DNA of 32,962 nt from Alphaproteobacteria bacterium. GTDB taxonomy: Bacteria > Pseudomonadota > Alphaproteobacteria > UBA828. Of the stretch, positions 1-8,333 are shown piece after piece. The position numbers were made by a program, and so were the translations under genes. The stretch spans positions 1 to 32,962 of the forward strand of contig JAJDVB010000152.1 in the NCBI GenBank assembly GCA_022826345.1, in the 5' to 3' direction. The notes below the pieces were generated by a model. That model was not told the origin of the DNA. It ran no database searches and worked only from the letters and a program-made list of their open reading frames with translations. Each line of letters opens with the position of its first letter. Positions within the stretch are counted from its first letter, which is position 1.

Positions 1-105
1 GCCGGGGATATCGACAACACATAATACTTACTAGGCACAACACGCCGACTTGACCGCACCGCTACTGCTAAGTCATTGTCTTCGCTGAAATCTCCACACG
101 GGAGA

Positions 106-1416
106 TCAACCGAAATCCGGCTCAACCGTCGAAGTCAGGAATACGATTGCTTCAACCTCTTCGCCGGGTTGAATCTCATGAATCTGATTGGCGCTGCCTT
201 CCGCTCGCTCGCCGTATTCCATATGAAATACTCTCAAACCCGTATGTCCCATGGCCTCTCTCAAAAATGCGTCTGAGTGAGTTACTAGCCAAATTTGATT
301 GTCCAACTCCAAGCCCAGATTCTTGTGGTAGAATTGTGGCAGGCCACGAACAAGCGCCGGGTTCAGATGTAACTCAGGTTCATCGAGTAAGATCACCGAA
401 TGCTTCGGTGCAGAATTCCGTAGTCGCAGATAGCCGAATAGCACTTCCTTCTCACCGGATGAAAGATCATTAATGTCGTGCGTAATGCCGCCAGAGATTT
501 CCACGGGAAACTCAAGATTCCCATCTTCCGTCGGAACAGGACCCAAGAATTTCTTTCCGGGAAAAAAGATCGTAAATAATTCCTGAAGCGTATCTGCTAA
601 AGGTTTGCTCCTATCATGAAAACTTCCGGTAATTCCGGTCTTTTCTTTAAGGGCTTGCCGCACATAATCTGCCGCCATTTCGCTTTTTATATTAGCATAC
701 TTGTTAGCATAGTTATACAGAGATGACGTTCTCAACCTATCTTCGTCGTTGTCAAGATTAAGGTTGATTCCACCAAGTTCCTCTCTACCATAATTTCTAT
801 GAGAGCCATGATAATCGATTACCCCTATTCTTTTGGGATGAAACGAGGAAAATACCAGTTCTAAAATTATGTTATTTTGAGTAGATACATTACCATTGGG
901 AAGAATTGTTAGCTGTCCGTATTGAACGCTCTCTTGAAGTTGAGCGAGCACTGATGGTTGAAGCTCGCTAACCTTTGCATCTACAGTTGGTTTGTGAGCA
1001 CGCAATTCCCCTGCCAATGCTCCCCGTGCTCGTAGCCAAGGATCTTGAAGTCCAGGAACTACTGACTTCCACACCAGATCCTCAAGCAGTTGAGTAATTT
1101 CCCGTTGAATAAAGAGAACTTCTTCGTTAGCAAGTTCAATTCCTGCATAAATTATGGACGGGCGCGAGCGATCATGCAGAAGAGAGATCATTTGGCGAGG
1201 GTTGCGTTGAAAGTTGATCTGAAATTCTCCGAACCATTGCTGCCATTCATTGGGTTGATAACCTCCATAAATGGACTTGAATAGGCGGATGGAGTCAAGA
1301 ATGCAGGATTTGCCGCAACCATTGGGCCCAGCAATAACGATCATGTCTTGTAGATCACTAAAGTGGATTCTGTTGATTGCCCGGAAATTTTCTACAGTTA
1401 GGGTGACAATTTTCAT
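106..1416 (-). CDS. AAA family ATPase (ABC/SMC-like, AAA_21/OLD-type)
   Basis: The 436-residue protein is an ABC/SMC-class ATPase. It has an N-terminal strand followed by Walker A GPNGCGKS (residues 30-37), an ABC signature LSSGE (about 318-322), Walker B VILLDEPELHLNP (about 340-352) and an H-loop WLVTHSD with His about 380. The middle 250 residues are the usual variable insertion. Proteins of this build often have a C-terminal TOPRIM or DUF4435 nuclease-like domain, or a partner gene in defence systems. Here the protein stops about 50 residues after the H-loop, so no effector is visible. The ATG at 1416 has GGAG seven bases upstream. The gene is clearly AT-richer than all its neighbours, which suggests recent transfer. 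Any partner would lie left of the window, because bases 1-105 hold no gene. The ATPase call is firm; the defence role is inference. Confidence 0.85.
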   Translation of the reverse strand: MKIVTLTVENFRAINRIHFSDLQDMIVIAGPNGCGKSCILDSIRLFKSIYGGYQPNEWQQWFGEFQINFQRNPRQMISLLHDRSRPSIIYAGIELANEEVLFIQREITQLLEDLVWKSVVPGLQDPWLRARGALAGELRAHKPTVDAKVSELQPSVLAQLQESVQYGQLTILPNGNVSTQNNIILELVFSSFHPKRIGVIDYHGSHRNYGREELGGINLNLDNDEDRLRTSSLYNYANKYANIKSEMAADYVRQALKEKTGITGSFHDRSKPLADTLQELFTIFFPGKKFLGPVPTEDGNLEFPVEISGGITHDINDLSSGEKEVLFGYLRLRNSAPKHSVILLDEPELHLNPALVRGLPQFYHKNLGLELDNQIWLVTHSDAFLREAMGHTGLRVFHMEYGERAEGSANQIHEIQPGEEVEAIVFLTSTVEPDFG

Positions 1417-1595
1417 ACTCGATCTCCATGGTAGGGAGAGTTATTTGGGTTAGTGCATGCCTGGCTGTTGGAGGCGTCGTTGGGAAAGTACAGCAGGTCG
1501 ATGCCGCGGTGGTGACGGTCGGACGAAAAACTAGGGCGCGATGAGATTGCTTTTAGGCTAACGGGTTAGGGAATGGAAGTTGTTGGATGTGGAAT

Positions 1596-2999
1596 TTACT
1601 CCGCGGAGGCGGCGAGCGGGATCGGGCCCATGCCCTCGCGGGTGGCAGCGTCGGCGAACTCGTCCAGCACCGCGCCAAGCGTCGCCATCATCTCTTCGAT
1701 CTGCTCATGCGTAATGATGAAGGGCGGAGCGACGATGACCGAATCGCCGATCGGACGCGTGATGAGGCCGCGGGTATAGGCCATCTCCACGATGCGCTCG
1801 CCGATGGCGTGCTCCGGCGCGAAGGGACGCTTGCCGTCCTTGTCCGCGACAATCTCAAGAGCGCCGATCAGCCCGACATGCCGCACCTCGCCCACCAGCG
1901 GGTGGTCCTCGAAGCGGCGCAGCGCCGTCTCGAGGGTCGGTGCCACCGCGCGCACGTTGTCGAGCAGGCCGCCCGGTTCGGTAATCAGGGCGATGGTTTC
2001 CAGCGCGACCGCCGCTGCGGCCGGGCTGCCGCCCGTGGTAAAGCCGTGGGGAAACTCCTCGATTTCCTCCGCCGCCCGATGCAGGCGGCGGTCCATCTCC
2101 GGCGACAGCAACACCGCCGCCATCGGGTAGTAGCCCGAGGTAAGCGCCTTCGAGGTGACCAGGATGTCCGGCGTGAACGCGTAGGTCTCCGCGCCCCACA
2201 GGTTCCCCGTGCGGCCGAGCCCGGTCACGACCTCATCGGCGACCAGCGGGATGCCGTGGCGATTGAGCACCGCCTGAATCTTGGGGAAATAGCCGGCAGG
2301 CGGCGGCACCGCGCCGCCGGCACCCATCACGGGCTCGGCGAAGAAGCCCGCGAAGGTCTCGGGCCCTTCGGCCTCGATCAGCGCCTCCAGTTCACCCGCC
2401 AGGCGCTCAGCGTAGGCTTCCTCGCTCTCGCCGGGGTGGGCGTTGCGCCAGTAGTGCGGCGCCTCGACATAGCGCACCTCCGGCAATGGCAGCCCGAAGG
2501 CGCCGATATAGGGCTTGCCGTTGAGGCTGCACGACGCGACGGTCGTGCCGTGGTAGGCCATGGAGCGCGAGATCAGCTTGCGCCGTTGGGGCTCGCCGGC
2601 GCCTCTCGCCATCATCCAGAGCATCTTGATCGCGGTGTCGTTGGCCTCCGAGCCCGAGTTCACGAAGTAGACCCGCGACACCTCCATCGGCGCGATCTCC
2701 ACCAGCTTCTCGGCGAGCACGACCGGGGGGAGCGCCGTGCGGCCGAAGAAGGTGTGGTAGGCCGGCATCTGCTTGAGGGCCTCGTGGGCCGCCTGCACCA
2801 GCCTGGGCTCGCTGAAGCCGACCACCACGTTCCACAGGCCCGAGACGCTTTCGAGATAGCGCTTGCCATGCGTGTCGTGGACGTAGATACCTTCGCCCCG
2901 CTCCAGCACGACCGGGCCGTCCCGCTCCAGGCTGGGGAGATGGGTGTAGGAATGAAGATGATGCGCAAGATCGCGCGCCTCGGGGGAGTTCAGCGCCAT
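1596..2999 (-). CDS. Class III PLP-dependent aminotransferase (omega-amino acid:pyruvate type)
   Basis: This 467-residue protein is a fold-type I class III aminotransferase. Visible motifs are SGSEAND (residues 115-121, phosphate binding), the PLP aspartate in PLVADEVVTGLGRTG (Asp255) and the Schiff-base lysine in LVTSKALTSGYYP (Lys284). The length and the N-terminal HSYTH/LERGEGIYVHD pattern match the omega-amino acid:pyruvate and putrescine or beta-alanine aminotransferases, which move a terminal amino group to pyruvate or 2-oxoglutarate. The substrate cannot be read from the sequence. The ATG at 2999 is 80 bp from the divergent dehydrogenase at 3080, so the two may share a control region. 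An amine-to-aldehyde or keto-acid step beside a hydroxyacid dehydrogenase is chemically sensible, but the link is inferred. Confidence 0.9.
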   Translation of the reverse strand: MALNSPEARDLAHHLHSYTHLPSLERDGPVVLERGEGIYVHDTHGKRYLESVSGLWNVVVGFSEPRLVQAAHEALKQMPAYHTFFGRTALPPVVLAEKLVEIAPMEVSRVYFVNSGSEANDTAIKMLWMMARGAGEPQRRKLISRSMAYHGTTVASCSLNGKPYIGAFGLPLPEVRYVEAPHYWRNAHPGESEEAYAERLAGELEALIEAEGPETFAGFFAEPVMGAGGAVPPPAGYFPKIQAVLNRHGIPLVADEVVTGLGRTGNLWGAETYAFTPDILVTSKALTSGYYPMAAVLLSPEMDRRLHRAAEEIEEFPHGFTTGGSPAAAAVALETIALITEPGGLLDNVRAVAPTLETALRRFEDHPLVGEVRHVGLIGALEIVADKDGKRPFAPEHAIGERIVEMAYTRGLITRPIGDSVIVAPPFIITHEQIEEMMATLGAVLDEFADAATREGMGPIPLAASAE

Positions 3000-3079
3000 C
3001 GCTCGGGACCTCAGATCGTTCCGTGGGTGGAGGCAGGCCCCGCCGACCGCCGCGTTCGACCGCGAGCAGCGGAGCCGCC

Positions 3080-4045
3080 ATGCCGAAGGTAATCATACAC
3101 GATGCGATCGACGAGGCAGGCGTCGATCTCCTGAAGAGCCGCGCCGACCTGAATATCTGCGAGGTGGAACGGGACGACGACGACACGCTGCTGAGGGAGA
3201 TTGCGGACGCCGACGGCCTCATCCTGCGCTATCTGCCGTTGCGGGCCGAGATGCTCGAAGCATCGACCCGGCTCAAGGTCATCGCGCGCCACGGCGTCGG
3301 CTGCGACAACATCGACCTGGAGGTCGCCACCGCGCGGAAGATCCCGGTGGCCACGGTGGGCGATGCCAACGCTGTGACGGTCGCCGAGCTCACCCTCTAC
3401 TTCATGCTCGCCGCGTCGAAGAAGGCCCGCCACTACGACGAGTCGGTGCGGCGCGGCGATTTCCTAGTGCGCGAGGCCGCCGACCACCTCGAACTCTACG
3501 GGCGCACCGTTCTGATTATCGGCTTCGGGCGTATCGGGCGGCGGGTGGCGGCGCGCTGCAAGGCCTTCGAGATGAGAGTCGAGTGCTGCGATCCCTACAT
3601 TTCGCAGATGGAGATTATCGATGCCGGCTGCACGCCGGTCGCCGATCTCGCCGAGGCGCTGCCGCGGGCGGACTACGTCAGCGTGCACGTGCCGCTCAAC
3701 GACGAGACCCGACACCTGATCGACCGGGCGGCGCTCGCGCGGATGAAGCCAAGCGCGATTCTGGCCAATGCGGCGCGGGGGCCGATCGTCGATGGCGCAG
3801 CCCTCCACGAGGCGCTCCAATCGGGACATCTGGCGGGGGCGGGCCTCGATGTGTTCGACGAGGAGCCACCGCGACTCGACGACCCGTTGCTCAGCCATCC
3901 GGCCACCGTGCTCATGCCGCACATGGGCGGCTCCTCCCGCGGCGCCTTTATCCGCATGGCGACACGGTGCGCGCAGAACGTACTCGATGCACTGGATGGC
4001 AAGCTCGATTCTTCCTTTGTATTCAATCCTGAAGCGCTGGATTGA
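3080..4045 (+). CDS. D-isomer-specific 2-hydroxyacid dehydrogenase (phosphoglycerate dehydrogenase-like)
   Basis: The 321-residue enzyme interconverts a 2-keto acid and a D-2-hydroxy acid with NAD(P)H. The Rossmann glycine motif GFGRIG is at residues 148-153. The catalytic triad is in place: Arg233 in NAARGPIVD, Glu262 in FDEEPP and His281 in MPHMGGSS. It lacks the C-terminal ACT domain of full SerA, so a serine biosynthesis role is less likely than a catabolic or general hydroxyacid role. The start chosen is the ATG at 3080, because MPKVIIHDAID is a typical family N-terminus and GCGGAG lies upstream. A longer frame from 3023 would add only low-complexity Arg/Pro residues. Confidence 0.88.
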   Translation: MPKVIIHDAIDEAGVDLLKSRADLNICEVERDDDDTLLREIADADGLILRYLPLRAEMLEASTRLKVIARHGVGCDNIDLEVATARKIPVATVGDANAVTVAELTLYFMLAASKKARHYDESVRRGDFLVREAADHLELYGRTVLIIGFGRIGRRVAARCKAFEMRVECCDPYISQMEIIDAGCTPVADLAEALPRADYVSVHVPLNDETRHLIDRAALARMKPSAILANAARGPIVDGAALHEALQSGHLAGAGLDVFDEEPPRLDDPLLSHPATVLMPHMGGSSRGAFIRMATRCAQNVLDALDGKLDSSFVFNPEALD

Positions 4046-4153
4046 GGCTGCTTCCCGACGCGACCTTCGGGCTCCCGATCACCAACGCTTGAACTCCGCC
4101 TGGACAATTGAGGGCTTGGCGCACGCGTAACAGGCGTGTCATAGGGGCCCGCC

Positions 4154-5164
4154 ATGAAACGGCGCGAGTCGCGAATCGGGTTGAGATCCGCGCGTATGGC
4201 GGCCAGTGCGGCGCTCATCGGTGTGCTGCTGGCGGGTGGCGCGATGGCGCAGGAAGAAGGTGCCGAGAACTTCGCCGAATGGCGCGAGGGGGTGCGCAGC
4301 GAGGCGCTGAGCCAGGGCATCAGCGCCGCCACCTTCGATGCAGCGTTCGAAGGAATCGAGCCGATCCCGCGGGTCATCGAGCTGGACCGCTCCCAGCCGG
4401 AAGTCACCATAACGTTCGCCGAGTATCTTGAGCGTGTGGTGCCCGAGTCACGCGTCGCGCAGGGCAGGGAACTGCTCGCCAAGCACCGGGACTTGCTCGA
4501 GCCGATCGGGCGCGAGTACGGGGTGCCGCCCCGCTTCATCGTCGCGCTCTGGGGCATCGAGACTAGCTTCGGCAGGTTTCTCGGTGGATTTCCTGTGATC
4601 GGCGCGCTGGCGACGCTCGCCCATGACGGCCGGCGCAGCGCCTATTTCCGCGGGGAGCTGTTGCACGCGCTCCGCATCCTGGAGGACGGCCACATTACCC
4701 CGGACGCAATGGTCGGCAGCTGGGCCGGCGCCATGGGGCAGAGCCAGTTCATGCCGTCGAGCTTCGTGCGCTACGCCGTGGACCATGACGGCGACGGCAA
4801 GCGCGATATCTGGGGAACCCAGGAAGATGTATTTGCCTCAGCGGCGAATTACCTGGTGCAGGCCGGATGGCGCAACGGCGAGACCTGGGGACGGCAAGTG
4901 CAGTTGCCGGCCGGCTTCGACCAGCGGCTCGCCGACCTGAAGGTGAAGAAGACCCTCGCCGAATGGCAGGCCCTGGGTCTTCGCCGCGCCGATGGCAGCG
5001 ATCTGCCGCAAGCCGCGATGAGCGGCTCGGTGGTGCTGCCCGGTGGGGAAGGGGGGCCGGCCTACCTCGTCTACGACAACTACCGGACGATCATGCGGTG
5101 GAACCGCTCGTTCTACTTTGCGACGTCCGTCGGCCTCCTGGCCGACAGGATCGGGGGGCGGTAG
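4154..5164 (+). CDS. mltB: Lytic murein transglycosylase (MltB/SLT_2 family)
   Basis: A 336-residue secreted enzyme that cuts the MurNAc-GlcNAc bond of peptidoglycan with 1,6-anhydro ring formation. The N-terminus has Arg/Lys residues, then a hydrophobic core (about 16-30) ending AMAQ, which is a Sec signal peptide. The SLT_2 domain carries the catalytic glutamate in ALWGIETSFG (Glu136) and the family motif GAMGQSQFMPSSF. There is no lipobox, so it is probably soluble in the periplasm. The next gene, rlpA, begins 19 bp after the stop, and dacA follows, giving a three-gene cell-wall set. Confidence 0.93.
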   Translation: MKRRESRIGLRSARMAASAALIGVLLAGGAMAQEEGAENFAEWREGVRSEALSQGISAATFDAAFEGIEPIPRVIELDRSQPEVTITFAEYLERVVPESRVAQGRELLAKHRDLLEPIGREYGVPPRFIVALWGIETSFGRFLGGFPVIGALATLAHDGRRSAYFRGELLHALRILEDGHITPDAMVGSWAGAMGQSQFMPSSFVRYAVDHDGDGKRDIWGTQEDVFASAANYLVQAGWRNGETWGRQVQLPAGFDQRLADLKVKKTLAEWQALGLRRADGSDLPQAAMSGSVVLPGGEGGPAYLVYDNYRTIMRWNRSFYFATSVGLLADRIGGR

Positions 5165-5183
5165 CGGTCGGCGGGTCCGGCCG

Positions 5184-6143
5184 ATGACCAGAAAGCCGCT
5201 TCTCCTCGCCTCGCTGGCACTCTGCCTGCTCGCAGTCGCGGGCTGCAGTGAGGTGAAGCTCGCCCTTCATGTCGTCAAGAAGTTCAACCTGGAGACGAAA
5301 GAGGAGGAGGAGAAGCCGCCGGTTCGCGTCGCGAAGCCGCACTACAAGCTCGGCTCGCCCTACCAGGTCAACCACGTCTGGCATTACCCGAGCTACGATC
5401 CCAACTACGACAGGACGGGTGTCGCCTCTTGGTACGGGCCCGCGTTCCATGGCCGGCCCACGGCGAACGGCGAACGCTTCGACATGAACGGGGTGACCGC
5501 CGCGCACCCGACGTTGCCGCTGCCCAGCCGTGTGCGCGTGACCAACCTCGAAAACGGGCGGCAACTGGAACTGCGGGTGAACGACCGCGGCCCGTTCGTC
5601 AACGGCCGGATCATCGACCTCTCCCGCCGCGCCGCGCAGCTCCTCGGCTTCAAAAGCCAGGGATTGGCCAAGGTGCGCGTCCAATACCTCGGCCTGGATC
5701 GCCTTGACCCGCCGGCGGCGCCGCAACCGGCCGACCAGCCGGTCGTCGTTGCGGCCGCCTCGCCCGATGTCCCGCTCAAGCCCCGCTGGACGAAGCCGTC
5801 GAACGGAACGGTGGTGCTGCCGCCGACCAAACCAATACGCGCAGCGGCGAGCGTGAGCCCGCCCCAGGCGCAGGCGCCGAAACGGGAGACTGCCAGCGTC
5901 ACGTCGCGGCGGCTCCTGGTCGAAGCGGCTGTCCTCAACGAACGCGATGATGCCGATCGTCTGGGCGATCAGGTGCGCTCTCTCGGCGCGGTTGCGGTCG
6001 AGCCGGAGCGCCGCAACGGCCGCGTGGTCTACGCGGTGCGCATCGGCCCGGTGGAGACGGACGACGAGGCGGCGTTCATCCTGGCCGAGCTCAATCGCGC
6101 CGGCTTCACCGGCTCTCACATCGTCGCTGCGGGGTACCGCTGA
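5184..6143 (+). CDS. rlpA: RlpA septal ring lytic transglycosylase (DPBB + SPOR lipoprotein)
   Basis: A 319-residue lipoprotein. The N-terminus has a lipobox LAVAGC with the acylated Cys at 21. The double-psi beta-barrel domain (about residues 72-160) contains GVASWYGPAFHGRPTANGE, with the His and Asp (VNDRGPFVNGR) needed for cleaving denuded glycan. A Pro/Ala-rich linker leads to a C-terminal SPOR domain (about 245-319), which in this family binds denuded glycan at the division septum. The start at 5184 is fixed by the lipoprotein signal; an upstream in-frame ATG at 5043 lies inside mltB and gives only Ser/Thr/Arg-rich sequence. It probably shares a transcript with mltB. Confidence 0.95.
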   Translation: MTRKPLLLASLALCLLAVAGCSEVKLALHVVKKFNLETKEEEEKPPVRVAKPHYKLGSPYQVNHVWHYPSYDPNYDRTGVASWYGPAFHGRPTANGERFDMNGVTAAHPTLPLPSRVRVTNLENGRQLELRVNDRGPFVNGRIIDLSRRAAQLLGFKSQGLAKVRVQYLGLDRLDPPAAPQPADQPVVVAAASPDVPLKPRWTKPSNGTVVLPPTKPIRAAASVSPPQAQAPKRETASVTSRRLLVEAAVLNERDDADRLGDQVRSLGAVAVEPERRNGRVVYAVRIGPVETDDEAAFILAELNRAGFTGSHIVAAGYR

Positions 6144-6197
6144 CGAGAGTGGCGCTTGGCCCGGCCCCCGGCGAGGGTGTACACCTTGCGATCCGCC

Positions 6198-6467
6198 TAG
6201 CCCGGATTTCTCACCAATGTCACAGCCTGCGTCGCGCCCAGACGATCGATCCGCCAGAAGCGGGCCGAAAAGCGTATCAGGGAATACGGTTGAGGCCCGC
6301 GACGCCGCGGGCGGGCGCCTGGGCGCGACCCGAAGGGCGGCGCTTTCAGGCCGACAGAGTGCGTCAAGCCGTTTGCCCGATGCCCCAACATCGCGCTGCA
6401 CGGCTTTCCTGCTCTGTCGGCCTGAAAGCACCGCGCAGACCATGACATTGGTGAGAAAGCCGGGCTA
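6198..6467. mobile_element. MITE-like element, 270 bp, with 25-bp terminal inverted repeats
   Basis: Bases 6198-6222 and 6443-6467 are inverted repeats that match at 24 of 25 positions. Each terminus begins TAGCCCGG read inward, so the element is bounded by TA at both ends. Inside are two further inverted pairs: GCGGGCC 6260-6266 with GGCCCGC 6294-6300, and a perfect 18-bp pair at 6342-6359 with 6412-6429. No transposase gene fits. This is the build of a miniature inverted-repeat transposable element. The TA ends would suit Tc1/mariner-IS630 or IS5-type mobilisation, but the family is not established. It fills the rlpA-dacA gap and ends 28 bp before the dacA start. Confidence 0.75.
6342..6429. 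repeat. Perfect 18-bp inverted repeat, large hairpin inside the MITE-like element
   Basis: The arms GCTTTCAGGCCGACAGAG (6342-6359) and its exact complement (6412-6429) are separated by 52 bases. A further short pair inside them, AAGCCG 6366-6371 with CGGCTT 6401-6406, extends the fold. In a transcript reading through from rlpA this would make a long stable stem ahead of dacA. Confidence 0.8.
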
Positions 6468-6494
6468 AATGCGATGCGGAGGAGCCGGAACCAG

Positions 6495-7676
6495 ATGGCC
6501 GATCGAATTCCCGTGCGCCGGCGTGCCGGGCTTGCCGTTCTCTACTGTGCGCTCAGTCTCTGCCTGAGCGGTGCCTTCTTCGCCGCATCCCAGCCCCGCC
6601 CTGCCGCGGCGGTCGACACCGAGGCGCAGCAGTTCATCCTGATGGATGCAGGGACCGGCATGGTGCTCGCCGAGAAGAACGCGGACGAGCCGATGTATCC
6701 GGCCTCCATGAGTAAGATCATGACGCTCTACGTCGTCTTCGAGCACCTGGCGGACGGCCAGCTCGCTCTGGAAGACACCTTTACCGTGAGCAAGAAAGCG
6801 TGGCGGATGAAGGGCTCACGCATGTTTCTTGAGGTCAACAAGAAGGTAACGGTCAGCGAGTTGCTGCGTGGAGTCATCGTGCAGTCGGGCAACGATGCCA
6901 GCATCGTGCTGGCTGAAGGTTTGGCTGGCTCTGAGGCCGCCTTCGCCGACCTGATGAACGAGAAGGCCGACGAGCTTGGCCTCGCCGACAGCCACTTCAT
7001 CAACTCGACCGGATGGCCGGATCCCGAGCACATCACGACGGCGCGGGATGTCGCCGAGATGTCGCGGCGCATCATCGTGGACTTCCCCGAGTACTACCCG
7101 ATGTTCGCGGAGAAGAGCTTCACCTACAACGGCATCAAGCAGGGTAACCGCAACCCGCTGCTCTACCGCTACGACGGGGCTGACGGCCTCAAGACGGGAT
7201 ATGCGCAGGCATCGGGGCACGGCCTCGCGGCATCGGCGAAGCGCGGCGAGCAGCGTCTGGTGCTGGTCGTGAACGGCATCAACGGCGTCGATGCCCGGGC
7301 GCGGGAATCGGAACGCCTGCTCAGTTACGGCTTTCGGGCGTTCAAGACTTACGTTCTGTTCCGCGCGGGCCAGGTGGTGGACAACTTCGACGTCTGGCTC
7401 GGCGAGGCCGACGAGTTGCCCCTGGTCACCGAGAGCGATGTCGTGCTGATGATGCCGCGCAAATCTCGCAAGAGCATGGAAGTGAAGATCGTGGCCGAGG
7501 GCCCGATCGCAGCGCCAGTGGAGAAAGGCACAAGGGTGGCCACGCTGGTGGTGAGCGCGCCGAACGTGGAGACGCGCGAGTGGCCGCTATTGGCCGGCGC
7601 CTCGGTGGACAGCCTCTCCGGCTTCGGCCGAATCGGGGCTGCGATCGACGCGCTGATCTGGGGCCGGGGCGGATAG
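6495..7676 (+). CDS. dacA: D-alanyl-D-alanine carboxypeptidase (PBP5/6 family)
   Basis: A 393-residue penicillin-binding protein that trims the terminal D-Ala from peptidoglycan pentapeptides in the periplasm. The three active-site motifs are present: SMSK (Ser71 nucleophile, Lys74), SGN (131-133) and KTG (233-235). The signal peptide spans about residues 8-39, with a likely cut after PRPAAA. The region after about residue 290 is the beta-rich PBP5 C-terminal domain; no clear amphipathic membrane anchor is seen at the end. The ATG at 6495 is chosen because GGAGGA lies upstream at about 11 bp. An in-frame ATG at 6474 would add seven residues and has a poorer site. A MITE-like element sits directly upstream. 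Confidence 0.93.
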   Translation: MADRIPVRRRAGLAVLYCALSLCLSGAFFAASQPRPAAAVDTEAQQFILMDAGTGMVLAEKNADEPMYPASMSKIMTLYVVFEHLADGQLALEDTFTVSKKAWRMKGSRMFLEVNKKVTVSELLRGVIVQSGNDASIVLAEGLAGSEAAFADLMNEKADELGLADSHFINSTGWPDPEHITTARDVAEMSRRIIVDFPEYYPMFAEKSFTYNGIKQGNRNPLLYRYDGADGLKTGYAQASGHGLAASAKRGEQRLVLVVNGINGVDARARESERLLSYGFRAFKTYVLFRAGQVVDNFDVWLGEADELPLVTESDVVLMMPRKSRKSMEVKIVAEGPIAAPVEKGTRVATLVVSAPNVETREWPLLAGASVDSLSGFGRIGAAIDALIWGRGG

Positions 7677-7694
7677 GGGCCGTCGTTCCGCGTC

Positions 7695-8333
7695 ATGTCG
7701 CGCGGACGCTTCATCACGCTCGAAGGCGGCGAGGGCGCCGGAAAGACCGTTCAGGCCGCCCGACTTCGCGATGCGCTCGAAGCGCGTGGCGTCAGGACAG
7801 CCCTGACCCGTGAGCCCGGCGGCTCTCCAGGTGCCGAAGAAATCCGAAGGCTTCTCGTCTCGGGCCCCGTGGAACGCTGGGAGCCGCTGGCCGAGGCCAT
7901 GCTGCACGCGGCAGCGCGGCGCGATCACCTGCTGCACACCATCGAGCCGGCGCTGGAGCGCGGCCTCTGGGTCATCTCCGACCGCTTCGTGGATTCGATG
8001 ATTGTTTACCAGGGCTACGGCCAGGGCGCCGACCTCGACGTCATGGAACGCCTCAGCGACCTCTCCCTCGGCGGCTTCGCGCCGGATTTGACGGTGGTGC
8101 TCGACATTCCGGTGGCGGAGGGACTCCGGCGGGCCGGCGCGCGCGCCGGGTCCGACCGCTACGAGCGCATGGGCACCGAGTTTCACGAGAAAGTGCGGCG
8201 GGGCTTCCTCGCCCGTGCGGAATCAGATGAGGGGCGTTACGCGGTGGTGGACGCAACAGCGGACCCGGACACGGTCGGTCGTGCGATCCTCGAGATCGTG
8301 GCGGCGCGGCTCCCGGTCTCGTTCGATGAGTGA
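7695..8333 (+). CDS. tmk: Thymidylate kinase
   Basis: A 212-residue kinase that phosphorylates dTMP to dTDP. The P-loop GGEGAGKT is at residues 11-18, followed by the family motif TREPGGS, the DRF motif ISDRFVDSMIVYQG and a basic C-terminal region. Length is normal. It starts 18 bp after dacA and overlaps holB by 8 bp (ATGAGTGA), so translation of the two is probably coupled. The tmk-holB pair is widely conserved in bacteria. Confidence 0.95.
   Translation: MSRGRFITLEGGEGAGKTVQAARLRDALEARGVRTALTREPGGSPGAEEIRRLLVSGPVERWEPLAEAMLHAAARRDHLLHTIEPALERGLWVISDRFVDSMIVYQGYGQGADLDVMERLSDLSLGGFAPDLTVVLDIPVAEGLRRAGARAGSDRYERMGTEFHEKVRRGFLARAESDEGRYAVVDATADPDTVGRAILEIVAARLPVSFDE

Noticed and set aside
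1..105. Possible partner gene or C-terminal domain of the AAA ATPase
   Set aside because: The stretch is too short and shows no motif; nothing can be supported without the sequence to the left.
6144..6473. Small protein-coding gene between rlpA and dacA
   Set aside because: The open frames there are formed by the inverted-repeat element and overlap its ends on both strands; none has a ribosome binding site with a plausible protein.
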